A program made the translations under genes and the position numbers. Positions 49,848-61,679 of a DNA stretch of 64,000 nucleotides are shown here, piece after piece. The notes beneath the pieces were generated by a model. The model made no database searches. It saw only the letters and a list, made by a program, of their open reading frames with translations, and was not told the DNA's origin. The stretch is from Pseudoxanthomonas wuyuanensis (GTDB lineage Bacteria; Pseudomonadota; Gammaproteobacteria; Xanthomonadales; Xanthomonadaceae), in assembly GCF_900215535.1 (NCBI RefSeq), contig NZ_OCND01000001.1:496001-560000 (forward strand), given 5' to 3'. Numbering within the stretch: the first letter of the stretch is position 1; each line of letters starts with the position of its first letter.

Positions 49848-50750
49848 TCAGATGCCCAGCGCGCGGTACTCGCTGCAGGGGCGTGCCCGTTCCCAGATGC
49901 GGGCGAATTCCTCCTGCAACTGGCGCGCACGGCCCGGGCTTTCCAGATCGGTCTCGCCGTCGAAACGATGCCCCAGCGGACGGAAGTAATAGCCGCCGGC
50001 ATCGTTGGCCACGAACGCGGACGGGTAGGCGCGATCGACCGGGTCGGAGACCTCGCGGAACGCGAATACGCTGGGCAGGCGCTGGGCCAGCCCCAGCAGC
50101 GGCGCCAGGTTGCGTTGCGGAGCCGCCGCGTCCTGCAGCAGGATGCGCACCTCGCCGCCGCGCCCGCGGATAGCGAAGCGGCGCAGCGCTTCCAGCGCCT
50201 GCGGATGATCCAGCAGGCCCGGGTCGAGCTCGCGGCTGTAGATCGACAGCGAGCGGCGGGCCTGGGTCACCAGCCCGACCACTGCGGCGACCGCCACCGG
50301 CGCCAGCTCCACCGCGGCCGCGCCGCCAAGGCGCCTGCGCATCGACTGGTGTTCGATGCCGGCTTCCCAGAACCTTTCGCCATAGGGCAGGAAGCCGTGC
50401 CGGGCATAGAAGGGCTCGGCGCTGACCTGGGCATGCAGCGAGACTTCCGGCCAGCGCTGCTGCCGGGCCTGCTCCAGCAACGCCAGCAGCATGGCGTCGC
50501 CGACGCCGCGCCCGCGCCATGGGCCCAGCACCGCCATCCGCCCGATCTTGCGTTCGGGCGTCAGCCGGCCGGTGCCGATCGGCTGGCCGGACGCATCGCG
50601 GGCAATGACGTGCCGGCAGAGCGGGTCCAGGGCGTCCCATTCCTCCTCCACAGGCACCTGCTGCTCCTGCACGAACACCGCTTCGCGCACCCGGCGCAGA
50701 TCGTCGCAGCCGCTGGCGTAATCGATCGATTCGACCCGGAAATCGGCCAT
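49848..50750 (-). CDS. GNAT-family N-acetyltransferase with C-terminal PLD-like domain
   Basis: In this 300-residue protein, residues 1-145 form a GNAT acetyltransferase (FVQEQQVPVEEEWD, then KIGRMAVLGPWRGRGVGDAML with the acetyl-CoA Q/RxxGxG/A motif, and FYARHGFLPYGERF). The rest (about 160-300) resembles the nuclease-like domain found fused to such GNATs in gammaproteobacteria, without a visible HKD motif. Substrate unknown. It starts two bases after the RoxA stop, so the MBL-roxA-GNAT genes form a tight operon. Confidence 0.85.
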   Translation of the reverse strand: MADFRVESIDYASGCDDLRRVREAVFVQEQQVPVEEEWDALDPLCRHVIARDASGQPIGTGRLTPERKIGRMAVLGPWRGRGVGDAMLLALLEQARQQRWPEVSLHAQVSAEPFYARHGFLPYGERFWEAGIEHQSMRRRLGGAAAVELAPVAVAAVVGLVTQARRSLSIYSRELDPGLLDHPQALEALRRFAIRGRGGEVRILLQDAAAPQRNLAPLLGLAQRLPSVFAFREVSDPVDRAYPSAFVANDAGGYYFRPLGHRFDGETDLESPGRARQLQEEFARIWERARPCSEYRALGI

Positions 50751-50752
50751 CC

Positions 50753-51928
50753 TCAGTCCTCGTCGCCCAGCAGCAACTGGTAATGGCCCTGGGTCATCAG
50801 TGCGATGACGGCGTCGCGGCCGCCGTCGGAAAGCGCCGCGTAGGCGGCGCCATCCAGCGTTTCGGCCGCGGCAATGCGCTGCGCGTCGGCGACCGGCAGG
50901 GCGTAGTCGTCGCCGTTGCAGAACAGGCTGGCGCCGCGCTTGCGCCGGCGCCAGGCCAGCCGCGAAAACGGGTGCCGCTGCAGCACGGCACCCTGGCCGA
51001 GATCCCATTCGACCTCGATGCGAGAGCGGCTTTCCGGTGCCGGCATCACTTCGCCGGAAGCGCGATAGGTGGTGATGAAACGGCCGAACCAGTCGCCCAG
51101 CCTGTCGGGATCGTTCATGCGCAGCGCGTTGAGCGCTTCGACCACGCGCGCCATCGCCGCGGCGTCGATCTCGTTGGGGTCCTTCGGCGGCGCCAGATCC
51201 TCGTCGTGGTAGCGGATGGCCTCGTCGGCGTCGGCGACCAGGGTGTCCAGGTAGTCGCCGATCAACTCGGCCGAGGAGGGCGCGCGCATGCCGAAGGAAA
51301 AGGTCAGGCACGGGTTGACCGCCACCCCGTGGTGCGGCATGCCCGGCGGCAGGTACAGCATGTCGCCCGGCTCCAGCACCCAGTCGTGGGTCGGGGTGAA
51401 CTGGCGCAGCAGCTTCAGTTCGGCATCATCGCGGAACGCGGTGGGGGGATTGGGGCCGGCATCGATCTGCCAGCGGCGCTGGCCCTGCGCCTGCAGCAGG
51501 AACACGTCGTACTGGTCCACATGCGCGCCGACCGACCCGCCGGTGGCGGCGAACGACACCATGATGTCGTCCAGCCGCCAGCGCGGCAGGAAACCGAAGT
51601 GGCGCAGCAATTCGCGCACGTCGGCGTCCCATTTGTCCACGTCCTGCACCAGCAGGGTCCAGTCGTGGTCGGGCATGCCGGGGAATTCCTCTTCCTGGAA
51701 TGGCCCGCTGCGCAGCGTCCACCGGTCCTGCTGGCGGTCGTGCACCACGATGCGCGACAGCGCCGCTTCCTCGCAGGCCAGCCCGGCCAGATCCTCCGGT
51801 TCTATCGGCGAGACGAAATCGGGGAAGGCATTGCGGATCAGCAGCGGCTTCTTCTGCCAGTACTCGCGCAGGAAACGCGCGGCGGGCATGCCGAGGAAAT
51901 GCTTGGCGGTGGCGTGGACTTCGATCAT
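50753..51928 (-). CDS. roxA: ribosomal protein uL16 arginine hydroxylase RoxA (YcfD), JmjC type
   Basis: This 391-residue Fe(II)/2-oxoglutarate oxygenase has a cupin fold. Iron ligands His136 and Asp138 are in [13 protein letters not shown], with a further His in [13 protein letters not shown]. coli YcfD hydroxylates Arg81 of ribosomal protein L16. The helical dimerisation and winged-helix-like regions follow to the C-terminus. Start and stop overlap or abut the neighbours (ATGA with the upstream lipoprotein gene, two bases to the GNAT gene). Confidence 0.9.
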   Translation of the reverse strand: MIEVHATAKHFLGMPAARFLREYWQKKPLLIRNAFPDFVSPIEPEDLAGLACEEAALSRIVVHDRQQDRWTLRSGPFQEEEFPGMPDHDWTLLVQDVDKWDADVRELLRHFGFLPRWRLDDIMVSFAATGGSVGAHVDQYDVFLLQAQGQRRWQIDAGPNPPTAFRDDAELKLLRQFTPTHDWVLEPGDMLYLPPGMPHHGVAVNPCLTFSFGMRAPSSAELIGDYLDTLVADADEAIRYHDEDLAPPKDPNEIDAAAMARVVEALNALRMNDPDRLGDWFGRFITTYRASGEVMPAPESRSRIEVEWDLGQGAVLQRHPFSRLAWRRRKRGASLFCNGDDYALPVADAQRIAAAETLDGAAYAALSDGGRDAVIALMTQGHYQLLLGDED

Positions 51929-52851
51929 GGCGCGGTCTTTTCGGCAGGGGCGGCAGCTTCTTCGGCCAAGCGCGCGTCCAACCGCCTGCTGGCCGCTTCG
52001 CTGTAGGCGCGGCAGGCGCCGGTGTTCGCCAACGGTTCGCTGGCGCCGGCGCCCAGGCGCGACCAGAGCCGGCTGGCCGACGGATGCGGCGTGATCAGGA
52101 TGTCGCAGGGCAGTCCGGCGACGCGCGCCAGGCTCTGGCGGAAGGCGGCGACGTAGCCCGGATGCGCGGCCTCGTCGCTGTAGCGGTATTCGTTGTCGGA
52201 GATGGCGGTCAGGCTGTCGGCGTAGACGATCTGGCGGCAGTCGCCGTCTTCGCACGAGCGCCAGGTCCAACTGGTGCCGCCAGGCGTGTGGCCCGGCGTG
52301 GCGAGCGCCTGCAGCGCCAGCGTCCCGATCCTGACCACTTCGTCATCGGCGATGGTCCGCACGTTGGCGACCGCGGCGAAGGGTTGCAGCTCGAGCAACT
52401 GCGGGTCGCTGCGATCGCTGGCGCCGCGCTGGAGCGTGGCCACGGCGGCTGCGCGCGACAGCACCGGCGCGCCGCTCGCGCGTTGCAGTTCGGCCAGGCC
52501 GCCGGCGTGATCGAAGTGTTCGTGCGAGAACACGATGGCGCGCACGTCCTCCGGCTTGAAACCCAGCGTGCGGATGTTGGCGAGGATCTGCGCACCGCCC
52601 TCCGGTGTGGCGCCGTCGATCACGATATGCCCCTCGGGCGAGGCGATCAGCAGCGCGCTGATGCCGCAGGTGCCGACGTACCAGCTATCGCCGTGGATGC
52701 GCTGCGGTACGGCGGGGTCGTTCCAGCCGGCATTGGCGGCGCAGGGCTTGGGCGTGGCGTCGGCCGTCGTCGGAGCCGGTGCAGTCGATGGTGCGGTGCT
52801 GCAGGACGCCAGTGTGGCGAGCGTGAAGCCCGCAAACAGGGCGGCCCGCAT
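51925..52851 (-). CDS. subclass B3-type metallo-beta-lactamase fold lipoprotein
   Basis: This 308-residue protein has a lipobox ending at Cys17 (LASC), so it is exported. The zinc motif is HEHFDH in [19 protein letters not shown]; further ligand-type residues are in [12 protein letters not shown] and [12 protein letters not shown]. The pattern resembles subclass B3 enzymes (L1, FEZ-1, THIN-B group), so beta-lactam hydrolysis is possible but unproven. I chose ATG 52851; the upstream open frame translates repeat sequence. Its stop overlaps the roxA start, an odd coupling of an exported enzyme to a ribosome oxygenase. Confidence 0.82.
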   Translation of the reverse strand: MRAALFAGFTLATLASCSTAPSTAPAPTTADATPKPCAANAGWNDPAVPQRIHGDSWYVGTCGISALLIASPEGHIVIDGATPEGGAQILANIRTLGFKPEDVRAIVFSHEHFDHAGGLAELQRASGAPVLSRAAAVATLQRGASDRSDPQLLELQPFAAVANVRTIADDEVVRIGTLALQALATPGHTPGGTSWTWRSCEDGDCRQIVYADSLTAISDNEYRYSDEAAHPGYVAAFRQSLARVAGLPCDILITPHPSASRLWSRLGAGASEPLANTGACRAYSEAASRRLDARLAEEAAAPAEKTAP

Positions 52852-52879
52852 GGCGCGCACCGGAAGCCTCAAAGAACAC

Positions 52880-52996
52880 CCGGCGCGGCCATCCCGGCGC
52901 AGGCCGGGACCCGGTGCCTTTGCGCGTTCCTCACCGGAAGCCGCCGGGTTCCCGCTTGACCAGCCGTTCGGCTGTTGAAAGCCGCCGGAATGGCGG
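52880..52996. repeat. two repeats upstream of the metallo-hydrolase gene
   Basis: GCCATCCCGGCGCAGGCCGG (52891-52910) belongs to the palindrome family of 42987-43150. GACCAGCCGTTCGGCTGTTG with AAAGCCGCCGGAATGGCGG (52958-52996) is the best copy of the GACCAGCC family. The promoter of the MBL-roxA-GNAT unit must lie in or around these. Confidence 0.75.
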
Positions 52997-53039
52997 GAGG
53001 AACGGCCTGTTGTGTCCAGCGAACGCATGCAGATCCTTT

Positions 53040-53441
53040 TCAGTTCGTCGTGATTTCATCGTAGCCGCGGCCCACGAACTGCAACAGGCACCAGCCGTGG
53101 CCGAACGGGTCGGCCAGGCGCACGATGCGGCCCCAGTTCGCTTCGCGGAGTTCGGTTTCCTGCCGCATGCCGGCCTGCAGGGCGCGCTCGAGGGCAGGTT
53201 CCAGCCGCTCCACGGCCACATCCAGATGGATCGGCGTCCAGTGTCGGCCATAGCCGCGGCGCGCGTCCGCGGCGGCCACGCTGCCGGCCGCGTTCTGCAG
53301 CAGATAGATGGGCGCCTGCAAGCCCAGCAGTTCCACGCCGCCGGCACCGAAGCGGTGGCCGGCAGTCAGATCGAATGCCTGCGTATACAGCGCTTCGGCA
53401 GCCGCCAGGTCGGGGACATCGATGTTGATCAGCAACTGCAT
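53040..53441 (-). CDS. VOC-family (glyoxalase/bleomycin-resistance fold) protein
   Basis: This 133-residue protein is a single vicinal-oxygen-chelate domain of two beta-alpha-beta-beta-beta units: [21 protein letters not shown] and [21 protein letters not shown]. It ends with [14 protein letters not shown], as in PhnB/glyoxalase-like members. ATG 53441 has AAGGA eight bases upstream; a GTG two codons earlier is possible. Substrate is unknown. It is encoded after purB on the same strand, about 100 bases away. Confidence 0.85.
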   Translation of the reverse strand: MQLLINIDVPDLAAAEALYTQAFDLTAGHRFGAGGVELLGLQAPIYLLQNAAGSVAAADARRGYGRHWTPIHLDVAVERLEPALERALQAGMRQETELREANWGRIVRLADPFGHGWCLLQFVGRGYDEITTN

Positions 53442-53546
53442 GTTCACCGTCCTTTTGCCGGATGGCGCCGAGCTTGCCCGGCTGAATCTTCTCCGAGGCC
53501 TTTCCGAAGTCCTCCCGCCGACAAAGGCCGGCGCTCCGCCGCTCGG

Positions 53547-56624
<3,078 letters not shown>

Positions 56625-56669
56625 ATCGACGCGACGCCAAGCTGGTTCTCGTCGCGCCCGCCGCTGTCA

Positions 56670-57209
56670 TCAATCGCCGGTACTGTCGATGCGGCAGTTC
56701 CTGGCTTCGTCGTCGCTGATGTTGGCGTAAGGCTGGAATTCCGGCAGCGCGGCGGCCACTGCGTCCTGCGCTGTTTTCAGTGCCGCCACCCGGTCGCAGA
56801 TCTTCAGCGCTTCCTGTTGCAGCTTTTGCGATTCGGCTTCGATCTTTTCGCGACCGGCATCGGGATTGCCGCTGAGAACGCCCTTGATCGCCTCTTTCGC
56901 CGCCTTGCCGCCCAGCGCCGCGCCCTGTATGCCGATTTCGGCGCCCTGCTGCGCGATCCCCTCCATCTCCTTGCGGTAGGCCAGCAGCAATGCGCGCTGT
57001 TCGGCGTTGGTGTCGACCTTGTCGCCGCCGATGACCAGTTCACCATCGGCGGTGATTTTCGCCTTGGGCATACCGGTCGCGCTGAGGGTGATGTCCTTGC
57101 CGCGAAGGCCGGCGCTGACTTTTTCGCCGACCGTGCCGGTGTCGGGTTTGCAGGCGGCCAGCGCCATGACGGACAGCAAGGCGAGCAGGGCGGTATGTCG
57201 TATCGGCAT
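56670..57209 (-). CDS. YggN-like (DUF2884) lipoprotein
   Basis: This 179-residue protein has a lipobox ending at Cys20 (LAAC). The mature part has the pattern of DUF2884/YggN: short beta segment GELVIGGDKVDTNAEQRALLLAYRKEMEGIAQQG, an Ala/Gly stretch, and a C-terminal helix with CDRVAALKTAQDAVAAALPEFQPY. Function is unknown. It is the last gene of the YtrA-type operon on the minus strand, so it may be part of an envelope-stress response. Confidence 0.78.
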   Translation of the reverse strand: MPIRHTALLALLSVMALAACKPDTGTVGEKVSAGLRGKDITLSATGMPKAKITADGELVIGGDKVDTNAEQRALLLAYRKEMEGIAQQGAEIGIQGAALGGKAAKEAIKGVLSGNPDAGREKIEAESQKLQQEALKICDRVAALKTAQDAVAAALPEFQPYANISDDEARNCRIDSTGD

Positions 57210-57247
57210 GGCGGGAGTCCTTGTTGGAAACGGGATGTACGAATGAA

Positions 57248-58072
57248 TCAGCGCTTGCGCGGCAGATCCACCCGGCCCGAGACATTGGAATGCTTCAGCG
57301 AACCGCTGCCGCTTGAGCGCACGGTGAAATCGCCGCCGACATCGCGCGCATCGACGCTGCCGGAGCCGACCGAACCGACGCTCACGCTGCCGGCGATGTT
57401 GCGCAGGTCGGCATCGCCGGATCCGATGGAGCCGATTTCGACGTCGCCATCGGCGCGGTCCAGTTCGAAGTCGCCCGAGCCGATGCTGCCCACCTTGGCG
57501 TCGCCGCGGACCTGCCTGGCCCCCACGTCGCCGGAGCCGATGGAAAACACCTGCAACGAACCGACGTCTTCAAAATTGATATCGCCCGAACCGACAGACG
57601 CTGCCGCCAGTCCGCGGATGCCGCGGGCAAGGACGTCGCCGGATCCGACATCGACGCTTAGCACCGGCGCGCCGGTGACCTCGGCATCGCCGGAACCGAC
57701 CTTCAGCTGCACCGGCATGTCGTCTGGCAGGCTGGCGCTCAATTCCATGTAGGCGTAATTGCGGCCAAAGAAGAGACCATAGGACTGGTCGTCACGCGCG
57801 GCCCGGACCAGCAGTTTGTCGCCTACCTTCTGCTGGGTCAGCTTCAGTTGCTCCAGGCTGCCGGCTTCCGAGGCACAGGCGCGTCCATGGACGGCGGCGC
57901 TGGCGCCGGGACGGGAATCCACCTTCAGCTCGTGGGGACCGATCTCGAACACCACGGCCTTCACGCCGGCCAGTTCGAGCTGGAGATCGCGGGGTTGGGA
58001 ATGCTTGCAGTTTTCGCCAGCCAGTGCGGTGGCTGGCAGCGACAGCAGGGCGGCGATCAGGAATTTATGCAT
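57248..58072 (-). CDS. exported DUF4097/DUF2807-like beta-helix protein
   Basis: This 274-residue protein has a signal peptide cleaved near ALAGE. From about residue 125 it has some nine short repeats, each carrying GSGD or GSGS (for example VGSGDVLARG, IGSGDADLRN), as in DUF4097/DUF2807 right-handed beta-helix proteins thought to sit at the envelope. Two Cys (in ENCKHS and GRACASEAG) may form a disulfide. It lies between the ABC permease and the DUF2884 gene in one operon. Confidence 0.82.
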   Translation of the reverse strand: MHKFLIAALLSLPATALAGENCKHSQPRDLQLELAGVKAVVFEIGPHELKVDSRPGASAAVHGRACASEAGSLEQLKLTQQKVGDKLLVRAARDDQSYGLFFGRNYAYMELSASLPDDMPVQLKVGSGDAEVTGAPVLSVDVGSGDVLARGIRGLAAASVGSGDINFEDVGSLQVFSIGSGDVGARQVRGDAKVGSIGSGDFELDRADGDVEIGSIGSGDADLRNIAGSVSVGSVGSGSVDARDVGGDFTVRSSGSGSLKHSNVSGRVDLPRKR

Positions 58073-58138
58073 TACTGGGTTCTCCAGGTAAAAGGCTGAA
58101 GCTGCGAGAGGGTCGATAGTCCCGGCGTGGCGCGGGAA

Positions 58139-59128
58139 TCAGTCGCTCTCGCGCCAGCGGCGCAGATAGATGGCTCCGGCGATCAGGGCGATGCCGGCCA
58201 CGGCGCCAATCCATAGGTCGGCGGTTCCGAAGATGTGCCAGTTGTTGCCCAGGTTCAGCATCCGGATCAGATCGGCGGGCGATTCCACCTGCGTCTGCGC
58301 CAGTTCGCTGCCGGTCTGCAGGCTGCGCGGCGACCAGGCGCCCGGCAGCACGCTGAGCAGGCCGCGATAGACCACCGTGTACCACAAGCCGGCATAGGGA
58401 ATCTTGATGCCCAGGATGCCCAGCATGCTCACCATCACGCAGGCCAGCACCGGAATCAGCACCGCCCACAGGAACGGCTTGCTGCGTGCCCAGGCCGAGC
58501 AGAACATCAGCCAGCCAACCGCCGGCAGGGCCCAGAACAGATACAGCGGGATGGTCGACAGCGCGTTGCCGATGACCGTCAGCGGATGCGAGTGGGTGAA
58601 CATGGACAGCCCGCCGGGCACACCCATCACCGCCATCGAGCCGGCGGTGATGATCCACAGCACCAGTCCGACCAGCATGCCGATGACGATCGACAGCACC
58701 GGGGCCAGCAACAGCGCCCAGGTTGCCTTGGACAGCACCATCTGGGTGTCGGAAACCGGCAGCGATTTCCAGAACAGCACGCTGCGATCGCGGCGGTCGT
58801 CGTAGAGCGTGCCCAGCGCGTAGAAGAACACCACGAAGGCCAGCACGATCTGGGTCAGTCCCAGTCCGCCCATCAGGATGCCGTCGCCGACGGCGCCAAT
58901 CTGGCGGGCGTACTCGACCGCATCGTCGCCGATGTTGATGTCGAAATCCGCGTTGCTCTTGACCTTGACCACGCCGATGATCGAGGCGATGAGCGTCAAC
59001 GCGCTGACGATGGCGCCGGTTACCACCGGCGCCCAGAAGAAGCCGCCGCGGTTTTCCCAGAACTCGCGCTTCAGCAGCCACTTGAAGGCAGTGCCTTTGG
59101 AGGCGTGTGCGGTCGTCACAGCGTTCAT
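58139..59128 (-). CDS. ABC transporter permease (ABC-2 type)
   Basis: This 329-residue inner-membrane protein has about six membrane segments and a large exported loop between the first two, like the permeases paired with YtrA-type regulators. The cytoplasmic TLYDDRRDRSVLFWKSLPVSD segment is a typical ABC-2 loop. The ATG overlaps the ATPase stop (ATGA). Exported substrate unknown; related systems respond to cell-wall antibiotics or help envelope homeostasis. Confidence 0.85.
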   Translation of the reverse strand: MNAVTTAHASKGTAFKWLLKREFWENRGGFFWAPVVTGAIVSALTLIASIIGVVKVKSNADFDINIGDDAVEYARQIGAVGDGILMGGLGLTQIVLAFVVFFYALGTLYDDRRDRSVLFWKSLPVSDTQMVLSKATWALLLAPVLSIVIGMLVGLVLWIITAGSMAVMGVPGGLSMFTHSHPLTVIGNALSTIPLYLFWALPAVGWLMFCSAWARSKPFLWAVLIPVLACVMVSMLGILGIKIPYAGLWYTVVYRGLLSVLPGAWSPRSLQTGSELAQTQVESPADLIRMLNLGNNWHIFGTADLWIGAVAGIALIAGAIYLRRWRESD

Positions 59129-60018
59129 GCGTAGGTTCCTTTCATGATGGCGACGAACAGATCGGCCAGTCCGGGGGTACGGGTTTCGCCCAGCAGCGCC
59201 AGTTGCTCGCGCGATGCGCCATCGAACAGCAGCACGGTCTTGCCGAACGGCAGGCCGCGTTCGTCGATGGGCTTCAATGCGCGCGCCTGTTCCACCTTGT
59301 CCGCCGAAACCAGGGCTTCGGTATAGCGTTCGGCGACTTCCTCCATCGGCGAAGCCAGCACTATCCTGCCGTCGCGGATGAACATCACATCGGTCAGGAT
59401 GTGCTCGATTTCCTCCACCTGATGGGTGGTGACGATGATGGTCTTCTGTTCGTCGAAGTAGTCTTCCAGCAGGCGCTGGTAGAACTGCTTGCGGTACAGG
59501 ATGTCCAGGCCCAGGGTGGGTTCGTCCAGCACCAGCAGCTTGGCGTCGATGGCCATCACCAGCGCCAGATGCAACTGCACGATCATGCCCTTGGACATCT
59601 CGCGCACGCGCAGGTTGGGCTTGAGCTGGGTGTTGGCGATGAAACGCTCGCACTTGGCGCGGTCGAAGCGCGGGTGGACCCCGGCGACGAAGTCGATGGC
59701 CTCCTTCACCCGCATCCAGCGCGGCAGCACGGCCACGTCGGCGATGAAGCAGACATCGTTCATCAGCTCATCGCGCTGCTTGCGCGGGTCCAGGCCCAGC
59801 ACCTTCAGCTGGCCCTCGAAGGGGATCAGCCCCAGGATGGCCTTCAACGCCGTGGTCTTGCCGGCGCCGTTGGGCCCGATCAGGCCGATGATCCTGCCGG
59901 CTTCGATATCGAAGCTGGTGTCGTTCAACGCAAGCTTGTTCTTGTAGGCCTTGCGCAGGCCGTGGGCGGAAACCACCGTGTCAGGTGCCATTCCGTCGGA
60001 AATCGCGGCGCTCATCAT
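59125..60018 (-). CDS. ABC transporter ATP-binding protein
   Basis: This 297-residue ATPase has Walker A GPNGAGKTTA near residue 48, the signature-type sequence REMSKGMIVQLHLALVMA (SKGM in place of SGGQ, as in several YtrB-type ATPases), Walker B KLLVLDEPTLGLD, and H-loop TTHQVEE. It starts with two adjacent ATG codons, the first overlapping the GntR stop. It pairs with the permease that follows. Confidence 0.92.
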   Translation of the reverse strand: MMSAAISDGMAPDTVVSAHGLRKAYKNKLALNDTSFDIEAGRIIGLIGPNGAGKTTALKAILGLIPFEGQLKVLGLDPRKQRDELMNDVCFIADVAVLPRWMRVKEAIDFVAGVHPRFDRAKCERFIANTQLKPNLRVREMSKGMIVQLHLALVMAIDAKLLVLDEPTLGLDILYRKQFYQRLLEDYFDEQKTIIVTTHQVEEIEHILTDVMFIRDGRIVLASPMEEVAERYTEALVSADKVEQARALKPIDERGLPFGKTVLLFDGASREQLALLGETRTPGLADLFVAIMKGTYA

Positions 60019-60377
60019 TTCTTCCCCTTGGATTGCAACAATTCTTCCAGCGACAGGCCCAGGCGTTCGATGCGCTCGGCCACCGCCGGCCATTCCTCGT
60101 GCAGGAAGCGCTCGCGCTCGCTGCCCAGCAGCTTCTTGGACGCTTCCTCGGTCACGAACATCCCCAGTCCGCGGCGCTTCTCCACCAGCGCTTCGTCGGC
60201 CAGTTCCTGATAGGCGCGCGATACCGTGATCGGATTCAGCTGGTACTCGGCGGCCACCTGGCGCACCGAGGGCAGCGCGTCGCCCGGCTTCAACAATCCG
60301 TCCAGCATCATCGCGATCACGCGATCCTTCAGCTGGCGGTAGATGGGAGCGCCGTCGCTCCACTGGATGGAGGTCAT
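60015..60377 (-). CDS. GntR-family regulator, YtrA subfamily
   Basis: In this 120-residue protein, residues 10-75 form a winged helix of GntR type (PIYRQLKDRVIAMMLDGLLKPGDALPSVRQVAAEYQLNPITVSRAYQEL). The short C-terminal helical part (about 45 residues) is typical of YtrA regulators, which repress their own ABC operons until an antibiotic or envelope signal arrives. It is second in the operon, three bases after a small membrane gene. A likely operator overlaps the promoter -10 box. A similar YtrA locus has been described in Xanthomonas citri. Confidence 0.92.
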   Translation of the reverse strand: MTSIQWSDGAPIYRQLKDRVIAMMLDGLLKPGDALPSVRQVAAEYQLNPITVSRAYQELADEALVEKRRGLGMFVTEEASKKLLGSERERFLHEEWPAVAERIERLGLSLEELLQSKGKK

Positions 60378-60380
60378 GTT

Positions 60381-60638
60381 TCAGCTCCGCGGACGCAGCG
60401 ACTGCGCAAAAGAGAAGTAGGGCATCGACAGCGAGGCGCGTGCGCGGCGCGGCTTGGGCTTGCCGGCAGTTTCGCTTTCGGGCGTCAGCAGTTCCGCCTT
60501 GAGCGCTCCGGACAGCGGGTCGTCCATGCCGGCATCCGGCAACAGTCCGGGCCGGGCGCCTCCGTTCAGCAGGCCCATGGCCAGCAGCGCAAGACCGGCG
60601 CCGGTCACGGACAATGGATAGGTGAGCTTGTGGTTCAT
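60381..60638 (-). CDS. small membrane protein heading the YtrA operon
   Basis: This 85-residue protein has one hydrophobic segment (residues about 8-25, YPLSVTGAGLALLAMGLL) and a Pro/Arg/Lys-rich tail (GKPKPRRARASLSMPY). There is no known domain. AGGGGGGA gives a strong ribosome-binding site, and the gene begins 41 bases after the -10 box and ends three bases before the regulator gene, which supports it being real. It could sense the envelope or tether the system, but that is speculation. Confidence 0.65.
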   Translation of the reverse strand: MNHKLTYPLSVTGAGLALLAMGLLNGGARPGLLPDAGMDDPLSGALKAELLTPESETAGKPKPRRARASLSMPYFSFAQSLRPRS

Positions 60639-60666
60639 GGCGTCCCCCCTGTCAACTGGGTGAGTG

Positions 60667-60688
60667 GTGTTGTATGTAACTATAACAC
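60667..60688. promoter_or_regulatory. candidate YtrA operator
   Basis: GTGTT-N12-AACAC is an inverted repeat that spans the -10 box of the operon promoter, as expected for autorepression by the GntR-type regulator encoded just downstream. Confidence 0.5.
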
Positions 60689-60706
60689 CGATACACGCAA
60701 GGTCAA
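60679..60706 (-). promoter_or_regulatory. sigma-70 promoter of the YtrA-type operon
   Basis: On the minus strand, TTGACC (60706-60701), a 16-base spacer, and TATAGT (60684-60679) form a near-consensus promoter, 41 bases before the ATG of the small membrane protein. Confidence 0.7.
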
Positions 60707-60773
60707 GTCATCCGGCAGGTTTTTGCCACCCAACTAAAGGCATACTGTCCCCAGCCCTGATGGAGTTCTGGCG

Positions 60774-61337
60774 ATGAACATCAAGTTATTGAAAAGTATC
60801 GGTTTATCTGCGTTCCTTCTGGTCTCGGCCAGCGCCCTGGCAAGCGATCTGCTGGACCTCAGCTACCGTCCGCTGGCCGGAAAAGAGCCGGTCAACCTGA
60901 AGCAGACCTATGCGGGCCAGGTCCTGCTGGTGGTCAACACCGCCAGCAAATGCGGGTTCACCCCGCAGTACGAGGGCCTGGAAGCGCTGCAACAGAGATA
61001 CGGCGGGCAGGGTTTCAATGTGCTCGGATTCCCGTCCAACGATTTCATGGGGCAGGAGCCCGGCAGCGAAGAGGAGATCCAGGAATTCTGCACGCTGACC
61101 TACGGGGTCAAGTTCCCGATGTTCGAAAAGGTGCAGGTCAAGGGGCCGCAGGCCACACCGCTGTACCGTTCGCTGGCGCAGGCCACTGGCGTGGCTCCCG
61201 GCTGGAACTTCCACAAGTACCTGATTGCGCGCGATGGCCGCGTGGTGGCCAACTTTCCCAGCAAGGTCAAGCCCGACGATCCTCAGCTGATCGCGGCCAT
61301 CGAGCGTGAGCTGAAGAAAGAGAAGCCGGCTAGATAG
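60774..61337 (+). CDS. exported glutathione-peroxidase-family protein
   Basis: This 187-residue protein has a signal peptide cleaved near ALASD (residue 24), so it acts in the periplasm. The active site has Cys60 (in NTASKCGFTPQYEGL), Gln in FPSNDFMGQEP, and Trp-Asn in WNFHKYLI. Bacterial relatives are usually thioredoxin-dependent peroxidases. Its stop TAG is the first three bases of the inverted-repeat element that follows. Confidence 0.92.
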   Translation: MNIKLLKSIGLSAFLLVSASALASDLLDLSYRPLAGKEPVNLKQTYAGQVLLVVNTASKCGFTPQYEGLEALQQRYGGQGFNVLGFPSNDFMGQEPGSEEEIQEFCTLTYGVKFPMFEKVQVKGPQATPLYRSLAQATGVAPGWNFHKYLIARDGRVVANFPSKVKPDDPQLIAAIERELKKEKPAR

Positions 61338-61606
61338 AGGTGTTATGGACTTTGGGATGAGATGCGTTGCCCGCCAGCGCCGCTGCAGCAAGGCGGCCGG
61401 CGCCGACCTTGGGTGTGGTGCCCAAGGCCAGCCGGGCAACGCGGCTGCGGCGACGCTGGCGGGCAACCCTTCGGGAAGGCCGCTGTTGCGGCGCCATGCG
61501 GCGTTGCCCGCCTTGGCCAGGCGGCCAGCCTGCCCCGCAGCGTGCGCCTTGCCTGACACCGCAACAGCGGCCTTCGCATTCACCCCAAAGTTCATAACAC
61601 CCTCTA
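61335..61606. repeat. MITE-like element with 32-bp terminal inverted repeats
   Basis: The left end TAGAGGTGTTATGGACTTTG then GGATGAGATGCG is mirrored at the right end, which read in reverse is TAGAGGGTGTTATGAACTTT then GGGGTGAATGCG. Two mismatches and two single-base gaps separate the ends. The interior of about 210 bases is GC-rich with further complementary arms (CCAGCGCCGC / GCGACGCTGG). It holds no credible gene. It fills most of the gap between the peroxidase and FKBP genes. Confidence 0.85.
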
Positions 61607-61679
61607 GGCGGTTGCGCGCATATGCCACAATAACGGTTTGCTGCCATGGCGTTCATGGCACGGGTTTGAGGAGTTCTGG

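Noticed and set aside
52852..53028. N-terminal extension of the metallo-hydrolase
   Set aside because: It translates two repeat elements; the lipoprotein signal begins at 52851.
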